Part shown: positions 8,680 through 16,995 of the stretch, one piece after another
Position numbering within the stretch: position 1 is the first letter of the stretch
How the letters are laid out: every line of letters starts with the position of its first letter
Notes under the pieces: model-generated
Database searches by the model: none
Told to the model about the DNA's origin: nothing
The model's input: only the letters and a program-made list of their open reading frames with translations
Made by a program: the position numbers and the translations under genes
Source: Rhodospirillales bacterium
Lineage (GTDB): Bacteria > Pseudomonadota > Alphaproteobacteria > Rhodospirillales > UBA2165
Length of the DNA: 39,678 nt
Direction: 5' to 3'
Assembly (NCBI GenBank): GCA_028345065.1
Contig: JAOMCN010000020.1
Coordinates: forward strand, 1-39,678

Positions 8680-9843
8680 ATGACAGAATATACTGAAGAT
8701 TACTTTACGGATATTCGGGAAGGTGTCCGTAATATATGTGAACAATTTCCGAATACATATTGGCAGAAATTGGACTCAAAACGTGCTTACCCTTCCGAAT
8801 TCGTTAAAGCATTAACAGATAGTGGTTACCTTGCCGTCCTGATACCAGAGGAATTTGGAGGGAGTGGATTAGGACTTGCAGCTGCTACAGCTATTTTGGA
8901 AGAAATCCACAAAAGTGGGGGTAATGCCGCCGCCTGTCATGCGCAGATGTATACAATGGGAACAATCCTTCGGCACGGTAGTACCAAACAAAAGTCTAAG
9001 TATTTACCAAAAATAGCTTCTGGTGAATTGCGGTTGCAAGCCTTTGGAGTGACCGAACCTACCAGCGGCAGTGATACGACACGTATTCTCACGAAAGCTA
9101 TCAGAGAGGGTGATAACTACATAATAAACGGCCAGAAAATCTGGACTTCACGGTCAGAATATTCCGATCTTATGTTATTATTAGCAAGAACTTCGCCACG
9201 AGAGGAGGTCACAAAACGCCATAACGGCATATCCGTATTTTTGATCGATTTACGCGATGCTATAGAGGGCGGTCTGACTATCCAACCCATCCCAACGATG
9301 ATTAACCATGCAACTACTGAGGTTTTTTTTGATGATTTACGCGTTCCGGCTGAAAATCTAGTTGGAACAGAAGGGGAAGGCTTCCGTTATATTCTCGATG
9401 GAATGAATGCTGAACGCATATTAATAGCAGCGGAATGTGTCGGGGACGCCAGATGGTTTATTGAAAAAGCGTCTTCCTACGCCCGTGACCGCGTAGTATT
9501 TGGCCGCCCAATCGGCCAAAATCAGGGAATCCAGTTCCCAATTGCGCGAGCTTATGCTGCGACTGAGGCTGCAGATTTATTGGTTGCAAAAGCAGCGGCG
9601 TTGTTTGATTCAAATAAACCCTGCGGTGCCGAAGCAAATATGGCTAAGATGTTAGCGTCCGAAGCCTCTGGGCAGGCAGCCGATATGTGTATGCAAACAC
9701 ACGGTGGGTTTGGTTTTGCGGAGGAGTTTGATATAGAACGTAAGTTTAGGGAAACACGTTTATATCAAGTAGCCCCAATCTCCACAAATTTAATTTTATC
9801 CTACATTGCCGAACATATTTTGGATTTACCCCGATCGTATTAG
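8680..9843 (+). CDS. Acyl-CoA dehydrogenase with IVD/LCAD-type catalytic glutamate
   Basis: This is an FAD-dependent acyl-CoA dehydrogenase of 387 residues that makes the alpha,beta double bond of a CoA thioester and passes electrons to ETF. Family signatures are FGVTEPTSGSDTTR (flavin and substrate site), KIWTSRSEYSD, the R-x-x-FGRPIGQNQGIQFPIA block, and QTHGGFGFAEEFDIERKFRE. The C-terminal catalytic-Glu block found in MCAD/SCAD (YEGTS) is replaced: aligning LYQVAPISTN with it puts Pro366 at the catalytic position. Glu245 in GMNAERILIA instead sits where isovaleryl-CoA and long-chain dehydrogenases carry their base. HMG-CoA lyase follows 78 bases downstream on the same strand, so branched-chain acyl-CoA (leucine-type) catabolism is a reasonable guess. 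The substrate is not proven. Confidence 0.88.
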   Translation: MTEYTEDYFTDIREGVRNICEQFPNTYWQKLDSKRAYPSEFVKALTDSGYLAVLIPEEFGGSGLGLAAATAILEEIHKSGGNAAACHAQMYTMGTILRHGSTKQKSKYLPKIASGELRLQAFGVTEPTSGSDTTRILTKAIREGDNYIINGQKIWTSRSEYSDLMLLLARTSPREEVTKRHNGISVFLIDLRDAIEGGLTIQPIPTMINHATTEVFFDDLRVPAENLVGTEGEGFRYILDGMNAERILIAAECVGDARWFIEKASSYARDRVVFGRPIGQNQGIQFPIARAYAATEAADLLVAKAAALFDSNKPCGAEANMAKMLASEASGQAADMCMQTHGGFGFAEEFDIERKFRETRLYQVAPISTNLILSYIAEHILDLPRSY

Positions 9844-9862
9844 CCAACAAATAGAACAACGC

Positions 9863-9890
9863 TGGTCAATTCAGTTGCCACTGATATAAT
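9863..9890 (+). promoter_or_regulatory. Candidate sigma70 promoter for HMG-CoA lyase
   Basis: A perfect TATAAT (9885-9890) stands 16 bases after TGGTCA (9863-9868), which matches four of six -35 positions. The predicted start near 9897 leaves about 25 bases before the ATG, with its GGAG site. It would also serve the downstream glycan genes if they are cotranscribed. Confidence 0.4.
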
Positions 9891-9921
9891 TTAAATAACC
9901 TTCACAGTTTGGAGCAATGAC

Positions 9922-10848
9922 ATGAACGCGAAAGTCGGCACAATCGAAATTTGCGAAGTTGGTCCACGTGATGGTCTACAAAGCGAACCCCGCCTCTGGA
10001 GCGTAGAGGAACGCATTGAATTGATCGACAAGCTATCTGCTACCGGCGTATCTCGGATTGAAGCTGTGAGTTTTGTAAATCCGAAAAGAGTTCCGCAAAT
10101 GGGAGATGCAGAAGCAGTAATGGCTGGCATCACTCGCAATAACGCCGTTATTTATGCTGGACTTGCCCTAAACGCTCGTGGTGCAGACCGAGCCGTCGAT
10201 GCGGGTGTCGATGAATTGCGCTACGTGGTAGTTGCCAGCGAAACCTTCAACCAGAAAAATCAGGGCACGACCATTGAAAAAACCTTGGCAGATTATAGAA
10301 GTATAGCCAGCCGTGTTCGGGAAGCTGGAATTAAATTATCTTGTACTGTTGGGGCTTCATTTGGCTGTCCTTTTGAGGGGGAGGTGGCGACGGAGGATGT
10401 CATAAATATAGCCAACCAACTAGTTGACGGTGGGGCCTTGGAAATCGGTTTGGCAGATACCATAGGCGCCGCCGTGCCAACGCAAATTTCCAACTTGATC
10501 ACAAAAGTACGGATGGCAGTGGGCAATGGCATCGGATTAGGCTGCCATCTTCACAACACAAGAAACACAGGCTTTGCTAACGCTGCCGCTGCCGCAACCT
10601 CCGGAATAGATTTTCTGGATGCCTCTATCGGTGGTATTGGCGGCTGTCCCTTTGCACCTCAAGCTACCGGCAACATCGCCACCGAAGATTTGTGCTTCAT
10701 GCTCCGCAACATGGGCTTCGCAACCGGGGTCGATATAGAAAAACTAATAGCAGTTTCTCATTGGGCCGAGCAATTCTTCGATAGTCCCTTACCAGGCCAA
10801 GTTATGAAAGCTGGCCTCTTTCCAGAAGTCGTAAATTTAAAGGCCTGA
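9922..10848 (+). CDS. mvaB: Hydroxymethylglutaryl-CoA lyase
   Basis: HMG-CoA lyase splits 3-hydroxy-3-methylglutaryl-CoA into acetyl-CoA and acetoacetate, the final step of leucine degradation. The DRE-TIM barrel signature appears as EVGPRDGLQSE (residues 12-22). The family loop with the catalytic Cys appears as GIGGCPFAPQATGN, slightly different from the canonical GGCPYAxGASGN. The metal-binding LGCHLHNTRNTG stretch is intact. The length of 308 fits the bacterial enzyme (about 300). A GGAG site lies seven bases before the ATG. The preceding acyl-CoA dehydrogenase suggests a shared pathway, although the methylcrotonyl-CoA carboxylase and methylglutaconyl-CoA hydratase genes are not present. 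The next gene begins only ten bases after the stop. Confidence 0.92.
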   Translation: MNAKVGTIEICEVGPRDGLQSEPRLWSVEERIELIDKLSATGVSRIEAVSFVNPKRVPQMGDAEAVMAGITRNNAVIYAGLALNARGADRAVDAGVDELRYVVVASETFNQKNQGTTIEKTLADYRSIASRVREAGIKLSCTVGASFGCPFEGEVATEDVINIANQLVDGGALEIGLADTIGAAVPTQISNLITKVRMAVGNGIGLGCHLHNTRNTGFANAAAAATSGIDFLDASIGGIGGCPFAPQATGNIATEDLCFMLRNMGFATGVDIEKLIAVSHWAEQFFDSPLPGQVMKAGLFPEVVNLKA

Positions 10849-10858
10849 TTACCACTTA

Positions 10859-13000
10859 ATGGACCACCGATTGCGACCAGACTTCGAACGTTCTCCCAAT
10901 CTTCAAGATATTTTAGACGCTTATGGATCTGCTAAAGAGGCTTTAGCTGCTGGCAACCACTATATCGCTTTATTAAAGGCACGTGCTGAGAATGTACCGG
11001 AAATTGAGAATGCCGCCCTCATCATGTGTGGTGCTATAAAAAAGAACTCAGATGGTTTGAAGCCTGGCACCTTAATTCAAGAAGCATATGGTCAATGGTG
11101 CCTCGGAAACAACGTTGTTGCAGGCGAGATTCTTAAAAACTTCCAGGGTTCTTCAAACCTTGTGTCTCTTCTTAAAAAACCAGCTATCAACGTGCTCATT
11201 CTCTACGGCCCTCACTCTAAGCACCATGCCCCAGCAGAGGAATTAGAGGGATTCGAAATCATCAAAGCCATGGTAAAGAGAGACGAAACCGCACCGCCAC
11301 TTTCTGATATTATACCCCGAGGATTTGAACCAGACGCCATAATTGTCCTCGACATATATGGTCAACGGCTTCCCAATGATCTGTATGATTTTAATGGACC
11401 AGTGATATTTCTAAATTATGATTTCGATTTCCAGCTGGCCTACCAGCATCAGGACTTGCAGCGTGCCGATCTTATTGTCGGCAATGGAGCGTATGAGCAT
11501 TATTACCTGAACCGCATTTACAACTGTCCTGTCTCTGTCTTTCCTGCAATCATTCTCCCTTTTGAGAAACCCAATATCTTGCAAACGCCCTGCAAAAAAG
11601 ACATCGACCTCCTACACACTGGCCTCTCTTTCACACCAACCATGCGGGAAAAAGCACAGTTTCTCTTCCGAATTGCAACTATCGATAATCCGGATTTGAA
11701 CATTCGCATCCACCACGGATTTATGGATAATGAAAAGTACCTGGCTCACGTCCGACGCTCCAAGTTCATGCCAATATTCAATGGCCGGATGTACGGAGGT
11801 ATTCAGTCCCGAACAATTGATGCACTCTTGAATGGATCTTTTGCACTTCATGGTGGTCAGGATGTAGCCATCGACTTGCTTGAAGCTAACCGACTTACCA
11901 TCCGCTGCTCATCTTCGTCTAACTTGGAAGAAGACGTCGCCCAAAACCTCCGGACCTACCCAGAAGATTGGCAATCTTTCAACCAGAACCAAACACTTAT
12001 CTCTACAGAACTCGAACAGTTGTTTTTAAAACCATGGGATCGAGACAAACGATTTATAAAGTACTGCCTTTTTGAAGTGGCAAGATTTAATTACCGACGC
12101 AAGAAAATTAATGCCCTCAGAACCACCTCTGTAGTTGATCTTGACCGATGTCTATTCCTCGCGAAGAGTGATAAAAAAAACCGTCACAGCCTGTACTCCC
12201 TCGCACTCTACAGAGCCATTGAAAACGTCGTCAATCGACCTTTAGATGAAAAGAGGCGAGATATAGTAAAATCAATCTTCGCTGAAGCTTCTTCTCTCTT
12301 TCCGGGTTCACTTGCCTTACTCTTTAACTACGCACGCTACCAGTGGCTGATTGGGGAGAAAAATGATGCTTTTGCGACCTTTCAAATTCTAATTGATGGT
12401 CTGCACTCGCATTATTTTGAACCGACTAGAGACTTAGTGTGGTTAAGGGTCTTTGAGAACACGTCAGAGTTAATGCCCCCGCAGGACTATTTTATGTCCT
12501 TGGCCGATGATGTCGCAACCGGGAACCAAGAATCGAAAAACGGGCGGGCAGTTATTGGTGCAACCGCCATGAGTTATATGGCAATCCATCATCTTCAGAA
12601 AGAAAACCTGCAAATTGGACTAACGTATTTGGATCGCGCCCTTAAACTATTCCCAAATCATTTTCCCGCTGCCCGATTAAGGTTCAAGGCCCTACATGCC
12701 CTTGGGGAAGATTGTGAAACTACATCTGAAGCTTTTAACCGCGCGATAAATTTGTACCCACCATTTTTAACAGATTTATTACATTTGGGTGTCTCCAACG
12801 AGCTCGCGCAAAATAAAGAATTGGAAGCCCTATCATTGGTAAAGACCTGGGTTTATTTTATTACCCGGTGCACTTGGGAGAGGGAAGATAATCACCCAAT
12901 ACCCGAGTTAACATGGAAAACTGTCCGAACTTTCTTTAACCAACTGCCTAAGCACCTTCAGAACAAGTTGAAAGAAGAATTTCCGCGGGAAATGGGGTAA
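10859..13000 (+). CDS. CgeB-like glycosyltransferase with helical-repeat C-terminal half
   Basis: This 713-residue cytosolic protein is not firmly recognised. Residues about 105-385 read like a GT-B glycosyltransferase of the CgeB/spore-coat type: a Rossmann-like start (VLILYGPHSKHHA), an IIVLDIYGQRLP strand, the YDFDFQLAYQH stretch, then DLLHTGLSFTPTMREKA and a donor-site-like segment (YGGIQSRTIDALLNGSFAL) followed by a short loop-helix. The last 280 residues are alpha-helical, and the LDRALKLFPNHFPAARL and FNRAINLYPP segments look like TPR units. No signal peptide or membrane segment is seen. The ATG lies ten bases after the HMG-CoA lyase stop and lacks a clear ribosome site. It heads a glycan-like island with two nucleotidyltransferase-type genes. 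Donor and acceptor are unknown. Confidence 0.6.
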   Translation: MDHRLRPDFERSPNLQDILDAYGSAKEALAAGNHYIALLKARAENVPEIENAALIMCGAIKKNSDGLKPGTLIQEAYGQWCLGNNVVAGEILKNFQGSSNLVSLLKKPAINVLILYGPHSKHHAPAEELEGFEIIKAMVKRDETAPPLSDIIPRGFEPDAIIVLDIYGQRLPNDLYDFNGPVIFLNYDFDFQLAYQHQDLQRADLIVGNGAYEHYYLNRIYNCPVSVFPAIILPFEKPNILQTPCKKDIDLLHTGLSFTPTMREKAQFLFRIATIDNPDLNIRIHHGFMDNEKYLAHVRRSKFMPIFNGRMYGGIQSRTIDALLNGSFALHGGQDVAIDLLEANRLTIRCSSSSNLEEDVAQNLRTYPEDWQSFNQNQTLISTELEQLFLKPWDRDKRFIKYCLFEVARFNYRRKKINALRTTSVVDLDRCLFLAKSDKKNRHSLYSLALYRAIENVVNRPLDEKRRDIVKSIFAEASSLFPGSLALLFNYARYQWLIGEKNDAFATFQILIDGLHSHYFEPTRDLVWLRVFENTSELMPPQDYFMSLADDVATGNQESKNGRAVIGATAMSYMAIHHLQKENLQIGLTYLDRALKLFPNHFPAARLRFKALHALGEDCETTSEAFNRAINLYPPFLTDLLHLGVSNELAQNKELEALSLVKTWVYFITRCTWEREDNHPIPELTWKTVRTFFNQLPKHLQNKLKEEFPREMG

Positions 13001-13022
13001 TACAGTGTATGCCGTTAAGTAA

Positions 13023-13056
13023 TTATTTTCTGTTATCAATATGCACAAGAAAATAA
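13023..13056. repeat. AT-rich inverted repeat upstream of the NTase/kinase gene
   Basis: TTATTTTCT and AGAAAATAA form a perfect 9-bp inverted repeat with a 16-base loop, ending 17 bases before the next start codon. It could be an operator or a hairpin between the first and second glycan genes. There is no T-run, and its function is unassigned. Confidence 0.3.
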
Positions 13057-13072
13057 ACCCAGGAGCGTCAAA

Positions 13073-14683
13073 GTGGTCGGAACCTTTATTATAACATCTG
13101 CCGCGTACGCAGACCCTGATTTTGTATCCACCTTTGGGCTTCTCCCCCCAGCTTTTCTGCCAGTTGGTAATAAGCGTCTTTACGAAGTCCAGGCAAACCT
13201 GATCACAGATTTAAAGTGTAGAAAAATACTCTCCATCCCATCAAACTTCGACATTCCCGAAAACGAACTAGGAAACATTTCTGACCTTGGTTTTGAACTA
13301 ATCAAAGTGCCGTTGGAATTAAGTCTGGGAGCGTCAGTGGCTAACGTACTTAAGCAAGCCGAATCGATTGAAGGTGAGCTCCGTATTCTTCATGGAGACA
13401 CGCTTGTTGGGAATTTCCCTTTTGAAAAATTAGACGTCGTTTCTGAAGGCATGACGACCGAATATTTTTCGTGGGCCGAATATAGAAAAAACTCCGTCGG
13501 GAAAATAAATTTTTTTGATGGATTGATGGAGGGATCTGCAATCAATTCCTCCCTTGGAGAAAGGAATGTTCTCTCAGGTTATTTCAGTTTTGCTGATGCC
13601 GAGCTTTATCAAATTTGCCTCGAACACGCCCAGTATAATTTCATCTTTTCCCTTAACGAATATTCCAGGGAAAGAACCCTAACTCCGATCAAAGAAGGCA
13701 ATTGGCTCGATTTTGGGCATTTGGATAAGTATTACCAATCCAAAGCGCAGTTGACGACCGAACGGGCATTCAATCAAATAAGTATTTCCCGCCGTACTGT
13801 CAAAAAGTCCAGCGAAGACAAAGATAAAATACATGCTGAGGCTTCCTGGTTTACGAACCTACCAGAACCCTTAAAAGTTTTCCTTCCGCAATTTCTAGGT
13901 GAATTTACCCAAGGCAAGAGCAGTGGATATGAAACCGAGTATCTCTATCTTTCCACATTGAGCGACCTTGATGTGTTTGGCCGGTTGCCAACTTATGTAT
14001 GGCAACGCATATTTCAGTCCTGCGATGATTTCCTCACAGCGGGCAAAAACTTTAGACCCATTAAACCTCAACCTAGTTATGACCGGTTGTACAGGGATAA
14101 AACCATGGAACGCCTAGAATTGTATGCCACTCAATCGAGTGTCGATTTAAACCGGAACTGGCGTTACAAAAACAAACTCCTGCCGAGCCTTGAAGCAATA
14201 GTTGAACTAACTGCTAACGCCATCCCTTCAGTAATTCCTGAATATCTTCAAATCACCCACGGAGACTTTTGTTTCAGTAATATCTTCTATGATTTCAGAG
14301 CAAATATTATTCGCCTGGTTGACCCCAGGGGTATGGGACCAGACGAAACAGCAACCATTTATGGCGACGTTCGCTACGATATCGCAAAGCTCTTTCACTC
14401 AGTAGTAGGTGGTTATGATCTAATCATTTGCGACCGATATAACTTGGAGGATGACGGCAAATACGAATTAACCCTTACACTGCCAGAAGACCAAAACGCC
14501 AAAGAACGACAAACCATTTTTAGGAACCGCTCCTTTGCGGGTCATTCTATTGCCGGCGCATCAGCACAACCAATCTCGATCCTTCTGTTTCTATCCATGC
14601 TACCATTGCACCATGACCACCCCGCCCGGCAACGTGCATTCCTCGCCAATGCATTACGGCTTTTTGACGATTTGGACGAATAA
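13073..14683 (+). CDS. Nucleotidyltransferase-like domain fused to APH/choline-kinase-like phosphotransferase
   Basis: This 536-residue protein has two apparent parts. The N-terminal part resembles a sugar or alcohol-phosphate nucleotidyltransferase: PPAFLPVGNKRLYEVQ near residue 25 corresponds to the (K)PLLPVGxKPxIE block, and ILHGDTL near residue 105 to the strand that binds metal. The C-terminal part carries the aminoglycoside/choline kinase catalytic loop THGDFCFSN (about residue 400), followed by IRLVDPRG, which supplies the Mg-binding Asp, and DVRYDIAKLFHS. Kinase plus cytidylyl-type transferase is the logic of LicA/LicC-like choline or sugar-alcohol activation, so an activated phospho-substituent for a surface glycan is an inference. 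The GTG start has AGGAG about eight bases before it. A separate NTase gene follows after five bases. Confidence 0.65.
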   Translation: MVGTFIITSAAYADPDFVSTFGLLPPAFLPVGNKRLYEVQANLITDLKCRKILSIPSNFDIPENELGNISDLGFELIKVPLELSLGASVANVLKQAESIEGELRILHGDTLVGNFPFEKLDVVSEGMTTEYFSWAEYRKNSVGKINFFDGLMEGSAINSSLGERNVLSGYFSFADAELYQICLEHAQYNFIFSLNEYSRERTLTPIKEGNWLDFGHLDKYYQSKAQLTTERAFNQISISRRTVKKSSEDKDKIHAEASWFTNLPEPLKVFLPQFLGEFTQGKSSGYETEYLYLSTLSDLDVFGRLPTYVWQRIFQSCDDFLTAGKNFRPIKPQPSYDRLYRDKTMERLELYATQSSVDLNRNWRYKNKLLPSLEAIVELTANAIPSVIPEYLQITHGDFCFSNIFYDFRANIIRLVDPRGMGPDETATIYGDVRYDIAKLFHSVVGGYDLIICDRYNLEDDGKYELTLTLPEDQNAKERQTIFRNRSFAGHSIAGASAQPISILLFLSMLPLHHDHPARQRAFLANALRLFDDLDE

Positions 14684-14688
14684 GGCAT

Positions 14689-15429
14689 ATGATCATTGTC
14701 ATTCCAATGGCAGGCGTTGGCCAGCGATTTCTCGATGCGGGTTATAACAAACCCAAGTACAAATTGTCCCTTGCTGGTAGCTCCGTCTTCAGCTACGCGG
14801 TACAGAGTTTCGAAGCGTATTTCAAAAAGAATTCTTTCCTCTTCATCCACCGGGCCGAAGAGGGCATAGAAAAATTCATCGTTTCAGAGTGTGAGACCCT
14901 TGGTGTTGAATCCCCGATTTTGGTGGAACTTTCCGAAGTCACGCGCGGACAGGCAGAGACGGTTGCAAAGGGCCTGAAAGCGGCGAAAATAGGTGACAAG
15001 GTATCGATTGCGATTTTTAACATCGATACTTTCCGACCGAGATTCAATTTTCCCCACCAGTTGGATCTGGACAAGATCGATGGATACCTGGAAGTGTTCA
15101 GGGGTGAGGGAACCAATTGGTCCTATGTACGATCTATAGCCCCAGATACCTGTCGTGTTGCCGAAACCGCAGAGAAGGTGCAGATTTCTGATTTGTGCTG
15201 TACTGGCCTCTACTATTTCCGAGAGGCTGGTAAATTTAAGAAAGCGTTCGAAAAGCATTTTGATGACAATCCTTCGGGAGAACTCTATGTGGCACCCCTC
15301 TATAACCACTTAATCAAAACTGGAGCCGACATTTTCTATCACGAAATCCAACTAAATGAGGTTACTTTTTGCGGCATCCCAGAGGAATATGAGTTACTCA
15401 AACAACATTGGAAAAGCAGAAATGAATGA
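14689..15429 (+). CDS. Sugar/alcohol-phosphate nucleotidyltransferase
   Basis: This is a 246-residue GT-A-fold nucleotidyltransferase. The N-terminal nucleotide-binding signature reads IPMAGVGQRFLDAGYNKPKY, with the Gly-rich loop, Arg and the conserved Pro-Lys. FNIDTFRP near residue 110 supplies the metal-binding Asp, and the C-terminal FCGIPEEYELLKQ matches the closing substrate-lid block of NTP_transferase proteins. It is shorter than RmlA/GlmU and lacks a hexapeptide domain, so it resembles the stand-alone capsular or phosphocholine-type cytidylyl/uridylyltransferases. It follows the kinase fusion with a 5-base gap and overlaps the next start by 8 bases, so it lies within one translationally coupled unit. 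The substrate is unknown. Confidence 0.75.
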   Translation: MIIVIPMAGVGQRFLDAGYNKPKYKLSLAGSSVFSYAVQSFEAYFKKNSFLFIHRAEEGIEKFIVSECETLGVESPILVELSEVTRGQAETVAKGLKAAKIGDKVSIAIFNIDTFRPRFNFPHQLDLDKIDGYLEVFRGEGTNWSYVRSIAPDTCRVAETAEKVQISDLCCTGLYYFREAGKFKKAFEKHFDDNPSGELYVAPLYNHLIKTGADIFYHEIQLNEVTFCGIPEEYELLKQHWKSRNE

Positions 15430-16501
15430 CGATCGAAAGGTCTCAGTGATCGTCACGGGTTTGTTAAGAGACCCTGAGTTGTTTTCCCGATCCCTGGACC
15501 AATTTACCTCAATGAGACAAATAGAGGAAATCATTCTCTCAACCTGGGAAAAAGAGGCGTCAGATCAATCTTTGCTCCTTTCGGAGTATGCACACCGTCA
15601 TGGCCTGATCGTAACTGCGGTACCAGAACCGGCTGAGTGGAGTGGTAATTTACTAAGCCAAATGGTATCGCTATACGTTGGTCTGGGTCGGATCAAAAAA
15701 GAGAACTACGTGCTAAAGACCAGAACCGACGTCCTTATTGAGCCAGATGCGCTCGCAAATGCCTTTACCAAAGATCTCACGTTAAATTTGCCTGAAAACT
15801 TTCAAAAGGTAAGATCACCCTTTGATGAAAAAATATGCGTGTGGGGAGTTGAACTGACCTCTCCATTCTATATTCATGATCTTTTCTATTTTGGACGCCA
15901 CGCCGATATTTCCAGGCTCGTAAATATGGATATCCGATATGATATTCTTTACGAAATGTCTAAGGAGAAAATTCATATCCGTCGCTTCCTCCATCCCTTC
16001 ATTAACGAATTTCCTATCTTTGAAAAGTTCCTGCACGTAGAGCATGTTTTGGGTAATACGCAAGAATTTCCAAATGACTACCGTTACTATGTTTTAGAAA
16101 ACCTTCTGGAGGATGAGGTTTATATTCTAATTCTGGCCCTGTATTACAGAGTAGTAGGCCACTACTATACAAATGAATGGGGTCCAGAGAACGTTTTTAC
16201 GTGGCGAGACGTCCCCGATCAGGTTGAATTTTCCCCGGGGAAAACGTTTAGTGAGTTGTTGCTAGGAGATCGTGAGAAAAAAGCTCTGATGATACGCGGT
16301 GACAGCCTGTTTGATGCAATCAATGAACGCTCCTACGGCCCATGTCCTATTGGAGACCGCTTCGATGCAGCATTCGATTACATCGACAGGCTTGATGACA
16401 TTCGCAAGGCTGGTCTGGAATATGATTTTGACGCGTTCATAGAAAGGGCTCTCAATATTGGAAGTTCTGCGTTAGATAAATTGAAGCAGGATTTTACCTG
16501 A
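15422..16501 (+). CDS. WavE-like lipopolysaccharide/glycan synthesis protein
   Basis: This probably belongs to the WavE family of LPS/capsule biosynthesis proteins, a poorly characterised glycosyltransferase-like group. Visible cues are the start VSVIVTGLLRDPELFSRSL, the IEEIILSTWEKE strand-helix, and the motif YVLKTRTDVLIEPD near residue 95, with its Arg-x-Asp characteristic of the family's nucleotide-sugar site. A FYFGRHADISRLV segment follows. I use the ATG at 15422, which overlaps the upstream stop by 8 bases, because an earlier in-frame ATG at 15356 would run 74 bases into the preceding gene. There are no membrane segments. It ends the glycan island, 19 bases before the promoter of the cobalamin transcript. 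Family assignment is moderate; function is inferred from context. Confidence 0.55.
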   Translation: MNDDRKVSVIVTGLLRDPELFSRSLDQFTSMRQIEEIILSTWEKEASDQSLLLSEYAHRHGLIVTAVPEPAEWSGNLLSQMVSLYVGLGRIKKENYVLKTRTDVLIEPDALANAFTKDLTLNLPENFQKVRSPFDEKICVWGVELTSPFYIHDLFYFGRHADISRLVNMDIRYDILYEMSKEKIHIRRFLHPFINEFPIFEKFLHVEHVLGNTQEFPNDYRYYVLENLLEDEVYILILALYYRVVGHYYTNEWGPENVFTWRDVPDQVEFSPGKTFSELLLGDREKKALMIRGDSLFDAINERSYGPCPIGDRFDAAFDYIDRLDDIRKAGLEYDFDAFIERALNIGSSALDKLKQDFT

Positions 16502-16519
16502 ACTCGTTTATCTCAACGC

Positions 16520-16548
16520 TTGTCAAACTCTTTTACTTTTCGTAGCAT
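16520..16548 (+). promoter_or_regulatory. Candidate sigma70 promoter for the cobalamin riboswitch transcript
   Basis: TTGTCA (16520-16525, five of six) and TAGCAT (16543-16548, four of six) are separated by 17 bases. The start would be near 16555, about 30-40 bases ahead of the first riboswitch helix, which is where a promoter is needed. It begins just after the WavE-like stop. Confidence 0.45.
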
Positions 16549-16584
16549 CTCCGTCTTCCGTGGTTTCCCATAAAGGAGAGTATC

Positions 16585-16755
16585 CGGGAAATAATAGGGA
16601 ACGTAGTAGGGCTGGAGAAATTTTTAGGTCCGATCTACGGCTGTACCCGCAACTGTGAGCGGTAAGGCAACTACCACTAAACACCACTCGGGACCACCCG
16701 GGGAAGGTTGGTAGAAGCCTGGGACCCGCGAGCCAGGAGACCTGCCAGGGAATGC
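16585..16755 (+). ncRNA. Cobalamin riboswitch
   Basis: The cobalamin (B12) riboswitch represses downstream genes when adenosylcobalamin binds the nascent mRNA. The conserved blocks are in order: AATAGGGAA entry, the ACGTAG/CTACG helix, the core CCGCAACTGTGAGCGG (16647-16662), CACTCGGG, GGGAAGG, GACCCGCG, and the B12 box AGCCAGGAGACCTGCC (16731-16746), which is a near-perfect consensus match. It lies upstream of a TonB-dependent receptor and BtuFCD-type genes, so it most likely controls the uptake operon. The expression platform is unresolved: about 240 bases separate the box from the start codon. Confidence 0.93.
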
Positions 16756-16995
16756 GTCGCCTAGTCTTCGGCCGGGATTTGCTGGGGGCGCGGTAAGAGC
16801 CGTTTGTGGTGACGCCTTGTTGGTGCTGATTAATTGTCAGTATTAGAACGGGGTGTTTTTTCACTTAGGCCAAACATCCTCCAATTATACTGACAGTTAG
16901 TAGATGCACTATGGGTGTGTCCGGCGGTAAATAGGTGCCAAACTAGAAAATTGGTTCTTAGATCCTGGTCGGGTTATTGAGTGTCGGAGAACCAA
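16756..16995 (+). promoter_or_regulatory. Leader between riboswitch and btuB with two potential hairpins
   Basis: This non-coding stretch probably holds the riboswitch's expression platform. GCGTCGCC (16754-16761) can pair with GGTGACGC (16808-16815) through eight pairs including one wobble. Farther down, TAATTGTCAGTAT (16831-16843) and ATACTGACAGTTA (16887-16899) pair at 12 of 13 positions, with a T6 run (GTTTTTT) in the intervening loop. I could not find a clear GC-rich terminator ending in that T-run. A translation-level or antiterminator mechanism is therefore open. Confidence 0.4.

Noticed and set aside
15356-15421. Longer start for the WavE-like gene
   Set aside because: It would overlap the upstream nucleotidyltransferase by 74 bases; the ATG at 15422 fits the coupled-operon pattern.
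16523-16864. Minus-strand open frame over the riboswitch
   Set aside because: It covers the conserved B12 box on the opposite strand, has no recognisable protein features, and is explained by structured RNA sequence.
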